Notes under the pieces: model-generated
What the model saw: only the letters and a program-made list of their open reading frames with translations
The model's database searches: none
Told to the model about the DNA's origin: nothing
Shown: positions 14,401-26,400 of the stretch, in pieces
Layout of the letters: each line of letters opens with the position of its first letter
Numbering within the stretch: the first letter of the stretch is position 1
Translations under genes and position numbers: made by a program
Assembly (NCBI GenBank): GCA_009617715.1
Contig: VTFK01000242.1
Coordinates: forward strand, 186,001 to 250,000
Direction of reading: 5' to 3'
DNA from: Plectrocnemia conspersa
Lineage: Eukaryota > Arthropoda > Insecta > Trichoptera > Polycentropodidae
DNA: 64,000 nucleotides

Positions 14401-17400
14401 CGTGTCTTGAAGCAATTCTAGATGCCGGTAGTCCCCCATGCATTTGAAGATACTTAGCAGTCGATCTATATCCTTTGTGTAAAGCGCAATCCAAAGGAGT
14501 CATAAGAATATTCTTGGACGTTCTTAGAATAGCGTTCACTTCTCCGCCAAAATCCAGTAGAATCTTGCACAAATCAGTATTATCTGTATTGGCAGCTATA
14601 TGTAATAATGTTCGTCCATCGTTGTTTGTTGCATTGATTTGGGAAGGTCTTATCTCCAATAGCCATTTTACTAATTCGCGCCTCCCTGAAGCAACCGCTT
14701 CATGTAATGGTAAGTCGCCTTTTGCGTTCCTCAGCCATACGTTTGCACCTCGAGCACCTTAAAACGCATGTATCATATAGTAAAATATATCCTTTAATAC
14801 ATAGTATCTTCTTAATATCTTACCTAGCATTCGAACAGTCTCCAGTTGTCCTTTAGCACACCCACAATGTGCGGGACTTCTGCCCTTCCTATCTTGTCTG
14901 TTAGGATCAGAACCTTGATCCAATAATAACGCGGTAGCATCAGCGTGTCCTAAAGTAACGGCATAGTGTAGTGCTGTACATCCATTTGAGTCTATGACAT
15001 CCGGACGAGCTCCGCATAGAGTCAAAAGAGTTTCTATGCACTCTGTGTGTCCTCTTGAAGCAGCGCAATGAAGAGCAGTCAGGCCATCTCTGAAATTGTA
15101 TATGTAGTATTAAATACAATTAAAAATCGAGTCTCTAGTAGTGTCATCGTCTTACTTATCGGCGGCCTCTACGGCTGCACCAGCCTTGATCAAAGCCAGG
15201 ATTGCCGGTGCCGAGCCAGCGGAAGCAGCCCATAAGAGTGGTTGTCGACCTTGCCCGTCGAGTGCATCGACACGCGTGGCGGCGCGCAGCAGAGCACCCA
15301 AGACCTCTAAAGAGTGGCGAGCGCCCCCAGCGCCACCCCCAGTCCCGGTGCTGGCACCGCCACACATTTGAGCTGCATAATGAAGAGGATATCCACCGTG
15401 TATATCCGCCGTGCTGGGGTCAGCTCCGGCTGATAGTACAGCTCGTAGCGCTTCAAGTTCGCCGCACACTGAAAAGAATGTTTATTTCTTCAAAATTATT
15501 AAATAAAAAATACTACAATGAGCACAGAATGATAAATTTAATGAGTAACGTGTAGGGATTTCAATAATACCAGTATTACCAGAGATAAAATAGTAAATTC
15601 TGGTATTACCTTTATGCTTCATAAGATTCCCATGTTGTATATACTTTATCTCTTTCTTCGTTGCATGCGACACCCCTCCCACTTTTATTTATAGCTCGGG
15701 GGATCTGTGTCGGTCCTGGATTGTTAAATGAATAAATTTGTCATTATTAACTGTGTTCCTACTATTGTTGTTTACAGAAGAAATAAAATATTTGTATTTA
15801 TTACAAGAAGAGAGCATTATAATATAGTAAAAATAAAATGGTAAATATTTATTTAGAAGCGCAGTGTAACACCCACACGGTGAATGGCTGAGAGTCAAAT
15901 AGTAGTGGATTCTAATTAGAATGTAACGGTAAACCGTCGAGCTCGATAGGGAATCTTATGATGCTACCGGTATTGACTATTTTATCTCTCGTTTATTATT
16001 ATTATTATTTTAATTAATTATATATTATTATTTTAATTAATTGCCTGAAAAAATTATTATTATTTTTATATTTATTATTATATAAATACACAATCAGCAA
16101 TAATAAAAAACAGTTTTTTATTATTGCTGATTGTGGTATTTATGTGCTTAAGGTATGCTATATTTATATAATTTTATTTTAATTATTGCACATTTGTAAT
16201 TTATTTTATATCCCAATTATATTAATTTTCGAAAGATTTATCTGTCGTATGCTTATTTATTTCTACTCATGTTAAAAGCAACAATAATTAAATTTGAGTT
16301 ATAAATGCTTATATCAATATTATAAAATTTAAAATTTTTAAATTTAGTCCCAGACATTTTGGCCAAATTGTCTGGGACTAAAAGGATTATGTAGTGTATA
16401 CTTTATTTGGAAAAATAACCAAATATTTTTAAAACATGGATAAATAAATCATGGTTTTTATTAAAATTTAACTTTATATACCTATAACTATTGTGAATCA
16501 ATATGTGTGATGATTAAAATGGTTTGATTAGCGTACCATATGGTTAATTTCATTTTACATTTTCAAAGTAAATCACACGCTTAATGAATTTGAAGACCAC
16601 AGACATAACAATGATAAACAGTACATATTAAATTCATTTAAAAGTAAGAAAATATTACTCAGTATTTTTTGCTAGCATCTTGAACGGCTGCTTAAACTGC
16701 GTTTTTATTACCCTGTATTACGACAAACTGATTGAAAAAAATGAACGTAGAAACATGGACAGTTTGGAAGCTAGTAAGTCAAGTCAGTGGGAAATCCCTG
16801 CATAATGGATCGATTATGTCAAGGTTGCCATTTGCACGCTTTTGCGGATCACGATCGAAGATAAAAATATCTATTATTCTATTAAATAATTTAAAATTTA
16901 TTTAAAATATGTTCAATGTGTATTCAGAGTGGAAAATTGCATTAAAGCATTCCGAAGCAAAAGTTGGCATGTCTTTAAAATGAAGATATTCAAAAAACTT
17001 GGTTAACATCACGCTGAAACGACGTTGCGTTTGGTTTCCGTGTCAGTTTCGGAAAAGTATACACTTATCTTGTCGGCACCAGTTGGCATGCAAGGATTGC
17101 CACCGCAGAGGGCGACAACTGGATTCCTCGAATAAACTCCAATCGGACTTATCTCGAATACCACACCAATTTAATACAGTCACGTATTTGTGTTACAAAG
17201 ATTACAAATTGATTTCGCCGTGGCTTACACCGTTTCAGCCAGTGCCAAACCGACACAAAAACACTTCCGGTTAGCCCGAATGATAAATAAAAAAATGTTG
17301 GCAACGCCTGGCACCGGTGCGAGTTTATAGGACTCTATCGGTTCGGGACTATGGCAATTTGAATCCGTTGTCCCATTTTGAGTGTTGCGTGATTGAAGAA

Positions 17401-20400
17401 CGTGTGTTCGTAGCTTTTATTTGCCACTCGCCCTTCGCCCGCATATTCACAAGGTTCAGAAGCTCGAAAGCTCGAAAGCCCTAATCAAAGCGTAATGTCG
17501 CAAACGCATTTGCAACTAATGACACACATTCGACGGCGTGCAAAATCACTAAGTGATAACGATAAAAAAGACCTTCGACAATTTATTGCGGATTATCACG
17601 AAGCTCCGCTGAAAAATTGATACACATACATACACACATAAAAACTGAAGCCATCAGTGATTCGACGAAATAGATATTAGCATAAACGTGACATTTGAAC
17701 ATCTACAGGACGCTTAGTTTAATGCGCTGAATTATTTTATGTGTAATACGCCCCAGCTAGAGTAGACACATTTTTCTTGAATATTTTTTTTTAAAGAAAA
17801 ATAGCTACACATGTATAACAAGTGTGCACTTTTTGTATTGGTTCATAATAATTAGATTGGTATTTTATATACATTTTTGCTGTTGTAGATACAAGTATAT
17901 TTTCATTGTAAGTAAATGGTTCAAATCATAAAAAAAATTAAAATGCACATTTATTCAGATAAAACATATTCATATAATATGTAATAGTGAGTGTTGAAAA
18001 AAATAGCTATGTACATAGAAATAAAGCCAAAAAATTAAATGACTAAAAGTGGGATAATGTGCAGAAGTGTTAATATGTATAATAACTAGTAGCCTAAATA
18101 CAACAAAAAATAATGTACAATATTAAGTATATTAAATAGGTGTTTTTTTTATATTAGTAATTTAATTCTTAAATAATCTATAGTTTTTTAAACGAATATT
18201 TATTATATTCTTTGAAACTTTAGGTATGTTGTCAGCTATGCTAAACACTAAAACTTATTTAAATCTAGGTCTCAAGCATCATAATCAAGGCCAAGCAATT
18301 ATAAAAAGCTCCTTCTGGAACGGATGTACACCGACAGTATTTTTACCTCAAGGCTCGACGCCACCCTAGTATCTAATACACGCCATAAATAAGACTTAAA
18401 ATAAACTCATAAATACAACCAATGAGAAAAATTTATTCGAAATTTGTTATACACATCAATCCCATATTACGTAAACCAACCTTCGTCAATCTGACTATTT
18501 ATACACATACGACAATGGCACACAATCGAACCGCACACCTGCTTTTGCTTCATCCACAATAGCGACTATTTTTATTCGAAACAAATTATTAATGTATATC
18601 AAAGTGTATTGATATCACCGTTAATATGAATGTAGTGATTTATTTACATACATAAACAATATGTTGAATCGAATTTAGTTGTTTGAAAATATAATTAAAG
18701 ACAGAAATCTTTTATAGAATAATTAGTAGTCACGGAATTAAGTTTTGCATTATCCTCACTCACCCTGTTGCAAACTAAAAAAATTTAATTCAGAGTAAAA
18801 AACTGGATCTAAATCTAGAAGAAATGATTTCATTTTCAACGGAAATAAGCAAAAAAAGTTATGATTGAAGTTGAGGACCAAAACTCTTTTTCAAAAGGAC
18901 TCTTTTTCAAAAGCACAGTAAGAAAATGAGCAATTTGTATCTAACAAGATGGCTTAATATTTTAATATGATCGAGAACAATTTGCAAAAGTAGCAAAAGC
19001 AGTGAATAATGCTAGTGCATTTTATAAATAAAATAAAATAAAAGGGCTACATGTCGAGACTTTAAACCTATTTATTAAAATAATATTAGTCAAACTATTA
19101 GTATATATTTGATTGTAATTAAATATTTAAAAAGAAAACTCTAAAAACGAAGTTCAACAACTCAAGTAATAATATTAATATTATAACTTATCTTTAAGTT
19201 ATTTGTGTCAGCAATAGTCATACAATAAACAAATAGTTGCATACAAAATAATGAGAGAAAAAAACAATATTATTGCCGAAAATTCTCATAATTCAGAGTT
19301 AATATCACGCAGCTGTGGATTTTCTCGATTACTGGTATTGAATTAGCTATCTCTTTTAAATAAATACAAATATTACGTGTGAGTTGCAGTTGCTGCAATC
19401 CATAGCTGACAATAAAGCTCACATGAACAGCAACCAAATGAGTATTTTCGGCAGCAGGAATATTTAAAATAAACCTTCGTGCTTATTTAAAGTTTAAAAC
19501 ATTTAACGCGCTACTATTTTTCAATATGAATGAACCTGTTTTCATTATTTAAACCATATTTTTTGATTCTTCATAACATAACGAATATATTAAAATATGT
19601 TATTGTTTACTGTTCGATACTTGAATATATAAAAATAAGAAACATTTGGAAACGCTAGCTACATGGGAAAAACTACATAAAACATTTTAATAGTTTAATT
19701 TTTTCTAATATGTACAAATTTGACAATTTTTTTACCTATTGTTTCTTTAAGTACGTATATGGGACCACTTTGTTTTCCCTGTAGAACTAAATTAAGTTTT
19801 ATCGATCTACGCGATTTTAAGACTTGAACGACATAAAAACCTTTTGAACTAAATAATTACGTAATCTATTAGTATGAATATAGAAAGCTTTCGACTTAAT
19901 GTGTTCATAATAATATATTAATAATATTATCAGATATCAGAAAAGAAATAAATTTATCACTCTCACTGAGCTATCTATTTATTGTAAATCTTTCGTTGCA
20001 ACATGAAAGATGTTACCCCAATTTTTTTAGAGCCCTGATTGCTGAATATCCAAACAAACATTTTTATTTTTTTTAGTATCCTCCTATGATATTTTTAGAA
20101 TCTGATAAATTTGGTGGCCGATTGTCAAAAGAATATTTTACTCCTTCGGGGGCTCCTCAAGGATCTTATCTGGGACCACTGCTTTTTGTGTTATTTATTA
20201 ATGACATAAATACAGCAATTAAAAATTCAAGTTTTCTTCTGTACGCAGATGACTTAAAATTATATAAATGCATTCGATCTGTTGTGGACTTCTTCTCTCT
20301 ACAAAGTGATTTAGACTCTCTGTGGAGATGGGTTTCCATTAACCGTCTGCCCTTTAGTGTCGGAAAGTGCCATACTGTGTCGCCATCAGCTTATTTTTCT

Positions 20401-23400
20401 CGTAACATTTTCTCGATCCCGTTCGCCATCAGCTTATTTCTCTCTACACATACACGACGTCTGTGATAAATCATTCAAGATGCTCGGCTTTGTTATGAGG
20501 AATGCCTTTCACTTTGACGATCCGTCAGTTATTCGCATCCTCTATGACACCTTGGTTCGTAGCATTCTTGAATTGGGATCTATAATTTGGAATCCCCGAA
20601 TAGCCAAATATTCCCTTTTAGTGGAAAAAATTCAAAAAAGGTATTTAAGATACCTTTACAAAAGGACATTTGGTTATTATCCGTACTTATATCCCAGCGC
20701 CTTTCTTTTAGGAGCGTTGGGATATGATTCGCTGAGTTCTCGCAGAAAGCTGTATGTCGTTAAGCATTTTTTCAAATTACTAAAAGGTGCTATCGAAAAT
20801 CCAGCTATTCCCGAGGAATTCCAGTTTTGGGTTCCGGAACATTTTCGAGAATCACGATCGCGACCTCTTTTGATGGCCGTTAGGGCTAGGACATCCGCAC
20901 TTGCCGACTCGCCTATAGCTGTGGCCATCCGGCTCCTTAATACGCTGGCATTACATATTGACCTATTTAATGTTAGCTACGAGGATCTGATCTAGTTTGT
21001 ATCATTTAATTTTGACATTTTATAATTTATATTTATTTATAAATTTAAAATTTGTTTTCGACCATCGTGGCGCATTCGGGTAACCTGTTAGGCCACGATG
21101 GTCTTAATTTAATCTAAAAAATAAAAAATAAATATGCACAACCTAGCTCGTTTTTTTTATATTATTTATTACGATATTCAACCGCGAAATTAAGAAAATT
21201 TAGGTAAACCTAATCTGTGATGATCGATCGAAATTATAATTATATAATAAGCACTATGTTATATATGAAATGTAAACCATATGTCTTTCAGGTATTAGTC
21301 ACCGACAATACCGTTGATCTATATAGTAACTATTTTGTAAAATACCGGTTGTTATAAATTTGTTGTCGTTTTAGATTAATGTATAAATTATTACAAATTA
21401 GTTTATTGTTTAAAATAATAATGTGTAAGCACGTAAGATTCCATTGAAAGGGGATGAGAGAATTAAAAGCGTGTTTCAATTTTGCTTTTAGTCAGACAAA
21501 AAAAATAATGTTAATAATAAATATAAATGGTGACCTTTCATGGGCGTCGCGTGGCACGGTCGATAGCCACTGCGGTCAGCCGGTACAAGGTCAGAGACGT
21601 GGAAATTATTCAAAGATTTCGTGGTGCGATACGGTTTCCCTCCCCGGAGCGCCGGAAGCGGGCTGACCGCCGTTCGGAGTTGCCATCAGAAAAAACCCCT
21701 CCCCTTTGACGAATCACCGTCTGACTAATTCTCAGAATTCTCTGACCGCTAAATAAATTTCCGAATAACGATCAAAATAACGGCTTATACTCATTGTTTT
21801 TCGTCATACGTTAAATAACCCAATCTATTCATAAAAAAATAAATGATTGATTATTGTTTTTGTAATATATTATTTTTATAACTCTATGGATTACATACAA
21901 GGTCAGAATTCTTGGTAATCATTATTTTTATTATTATAGAAACCTTGTTTTTTTAATGTAGTAATGCTAGATTTATGACCGGCGATAACATAGTGGATAA
22001 ACACAGCTATTTAATAAAAGGTCCTTGGTTTGATTCCCGACGGTAGCGAAATTGAAAAAAATAATTTGCGCTCTCCAAGTCTTGTAAATTTATTGCACCA
22101 TATTGTAACCTTTATATGATCCAAAGGCTTGTGAATTTTTGAACAACCCTTAAGCTTGATTGCTTATTTTATTTAATAAAATAAAACATTTCAGACAAGT
22201 AAATCCTACACTGGTCTATAAAAAAATTTATCTTACAAACGGAAAAGAAAAGAAAAAAAAATAAACTAAATTCAAACCTTTTTTATCAATGTAGAAGGCC
22301 CACTCCGAGATGTTTCAATACCAAATTAACAAAAAAAAAACACAGTAAATGTAGTATCAAATTGTTTGCAACCAAGGTGTCAAATCTTTAGAAGGCCGTG
22401 AATAAATAAATGAAAAATGATTAGCACATTTTGTGGTGACACATAAATTGTTACCGATTGCCAATAATTGGAAAAAATAAACCACATCATAGAATGAAAC
22501 TATTTTAACAATATTCCTTAATTATTTAAGAGTGCTATTTAATAGGGAATAATTTTTAGAAATATGTTCATTTATATAAATACTTTGTTGCATAAATAAA
22601 TTGTTTATGCATTTATGTAAGGCAAATATTTGGATTTATAAATTGTTCACTATTCTGACAAGCGATTGCAATAATACCGGTATTACCGGAAGATATAAGA
22701 GTCAATACTATTGATATTGAACTAACAGTACCTATTATCGATATTGACATTATTATTATTGTTTTAATTAATTAGTGGTTAATAAAGACCGAAAAAATAA
22801 TCCGAGTATCCATGTTTATTAATTAGCAAGATTCAAATATTTGAATACGTGTTAAAAGTAACACATTAAATTTTAGTTATAAATATTTATGTAAAATACG
22901 TAAAAACTGCATAATATTATTCTACGCTGATAACACTACTTATGCTAATCCGCCACAAAGAGCATAATTTTATTCTCCGCTTCTGCTTTTAAGCAATATG
23001 GGCATCATTGTTTTCGTGGTTCTAAGCCATGGAGATATTTTTTTTTCAACAAATAAGATCTACAGATTTGAAAAAAAAATATTTTTTTGATACTACCGGT
23101 ATTTTATTTTGTAATACCGGTAGTTTCGAAGGTCGATTTTGGCCATAATACTAATATTATCGGTATTTCAATCCCTAGTTCTGACCAATGCTCGCTACCA
23201 TCTAACCTTTCCAACAGTAATGCACAAATAATTCATTTTATTTAACAATTTTTTTTTATATATTGCTCATGTAAATTGTCCTCAATATTTAAAAACGTAC
23301 ACAACTAGTACTTTAAGAATAAATAAAAGAGAAATACAAGCGCGTCAAAAACTATAGTTTAGAACTTTCATTAGGACAAGTTGGAATTGATTAATTCGTT

Positions 23401-26400
23401 TAGGTTAGGTTTGGGTTTGAACAGCGAATGGTCGTTTCGCAACTTTCAAATTTAGTTTCGTAAATATTTTAGATCAGATTATAATTTTACTAAGACCTAT
23501 AGATAGTAGAAATATATACCTACCGGTTAAAATGTATTCAGAGGATTGCACTAAAACACCAGTAAAAATTTCAATTCACTGGTAATACACATTTACTGTA
23601 CTGATAAAAGTAGATTACTCAAGTATTAAAAAAGTTGCATTCAGCGTATTAAACAAGATGATTTTTTATAAGAAAATCTAAATAAAAAAAATATCAAAAA
23701 ATATGTTTGCATGTGCAAAAAATCGTCAAATTATAAATAATAATAATAATGCGCTTTACCAAGCAAAAATATGTCATATTCGAAACACCCAAAAATTTGA
23801 AGAGCAAATAAACTCAACCCTTTGAACCCTGTAATTTTAAAAGTAATTTTCGAAAAATAGAATATTTTAATAAAAAAGCATTTTTTTCATAATTTAGTAA
23901 AGTTTGAAACACTTTTTTCATTAAAGTGGGGTTGCACTTTAATAATCAAAGCACGTCAACTTTTTTCTATATTGTAATAATACTATATATTGTTTTTCGA
24001 CCATCGTGACGCATTGGGTTAACCTGTTAGGGTACGATGGTCTTAATTTAATTTAAATAAATATGTATAAGCTACTAATAAGAGATAAATGAAATAAAAT
24101 GACCAGCAGAGATTAAAGACTAGAGATGATTTTTTAAAATGAGTTAAAAAATATCAACTTTTAAACAATTAAAGTTAATGTTTTTTTTTTAAACAGCTAA
24201 TCATATATTTAAAAAAATGGGACTATATGTCATATTTGAACTGCTATTGTATATAATATGAAGTCAAAAGGAGTGTAAAAAAAATATGTCCTTAGCTTCA
24301 TTTTACAGTGAGGTTAGGCATTCAACTACTCCCCGTGAACCTCGCTCTTTTCACTGGAGCAAGCTCGATCACCCACACTGTCGATATGGACGTTACACTA
24401 TTTGCCCATACATGAATATATTAGTCGTAATGTAGATACCCTCGAAATTTTTATTATCATAATAAAATTTCCACTGATACATATATAATATATATGACAA
24501 ACTATTGTATATACATATTGAACTCAAGAAACTACTAATATTCTTCTAAATATTCAATACTTAAATCATACGTTAATAATGACTTGCATGATCTATGATA
24601 TATACGTTCTTTTCCATTATCAACTCTGCAAATTAAAGGAGACGAATTGGTAATGGTTTTATTTTATACATAATTGAGTGTTTTAGAGTTTCTCATGTGA
24701 CTTTTTTATTAGTTAAAAATCAATATATTCACAATTTTAACATTTCTTTCGACATCTTTTTTCACAAAAGACCAAGCAGCCACTATTTATGACCGACTTT
24801 ATCTAGCCGGAAGTTCGGGTTTTCTCACTCTCTTTTCCAAACGGCACGGTCGATTATTATTATTGTATTATTTCCAACCTTTCCCGATTCGGCGATAAGC
24901 CACAACGAACTGAAGGGTTCAAGGTCTAGCCATAAAACTTGAGCAAAAATGGCATTAGCGCTCTACAATGGCGTACTGCTCTTAATAGTGGTCTGGGCGA
25001 TAATTCTCTACATTTCATTTTTTTGCCATAATGCTAATCTACATACATTTGTCGAATAAGCTACTACAACACTTTAGCAATTGTATGAGATTGAACAACA
25101 ACAAAAAACAACAACTAGTGAGTACACACGACATCGTACGTTGTACCGTCACGTGCCGTTTGTGAATTTTTCTACTAGATCCATAAATACACGTATAAAT
25201 ATACGATTAAATTGTTCATTTGCGTATGAACGTACAAATACTTTCAATACTAGTATGTTATTAAATTGAACATTTACTAGAGGTTGATTGATTGCTCAAT
25301 ACATTTTTTATACAGGAAAACTTATTTAAAATCCTTCAATTAAGATATTATATAAATATATATACATACATTCATATTGAAGTTATTAAGTACATCTCAA
25401 TAGTCAAATTCACTAGTTACTAACTGTCTCTTTGTAACATTGACCGACCAATTCGGGTAATCAATCAAACGAAATCAAACAAAATAGTGGCAACGACCTC
25501 GCCAGTCGATATGGAAACTATGGTTTCAGGAAGAACTGTGTCAAAAATCGAACGCCACATTACAACAACGCGATGTTCGTCAACGCTTAAAATAATGCGA
25601 AAGGGAATGTTTTCTTAGTTTTTTTTCAATTAAAAAATATTAAATATACATTTTAAACTAAATACTTAGTAAGGTAATGTACAATAGCAGTATTGTTACT
25701 AATGAATAACATAATTGCCATAATAGTGATATAAACGTGTTAAAGAGGAGAAGTGTTTTATTAAATTATTTTTCTAGCTCTAATTTGTACGAGCTGGTTT
25801 CTAATTTTTTTTTTATAAATTTTCCATTACAACTAGTATTGTGACGGTGTTAACACAATTAACAACTACTAAGCAAGTAGTGAAACATCCGACTGAAATG
25901 AAAGTCTGGAATTGACATATATTTTATTAATTATAGTAGTTTTCAATCAATAAATATTACAATGCACGACCAGGATAGATTTTTTAAATTATTTATCACG
26001 ATATTCAACCGAGCGATTAGGTAAATCTAGGAAAATCTAATCTGAGATGATCGATTGGAATTATAAGAATTGGAATAAAATACATATGGGTTTATAATAG
26101 TCTTTGTCACTGACAATGCAAGTTCAGAAACGATGTTAGTTCTGTGAATGATTCTACATCTTGGGCATTTTTTATTATTAACTTAATTTAAATACTAAAT
26201 TTTGATTCTGATACTGAGAATCGATCCAATGCCTTCCAGTATTATTTAAGAGAACCTAATAATGAACTTATGTCTTCTAAGCATTGAAATTTAAAAATAA
26301 AAAAACCATCAATCCACATTAAATGCCACGAAGACGACAGATCAAAAATTTATGAATTATGATCAATACATAACCGATTAACTCACTTTTAGTTTGGAAA

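Noticed and set aside
16999..17274. 91-codon frame
   Set aside because: No family recognised; fits a GC-richer noncoding island.
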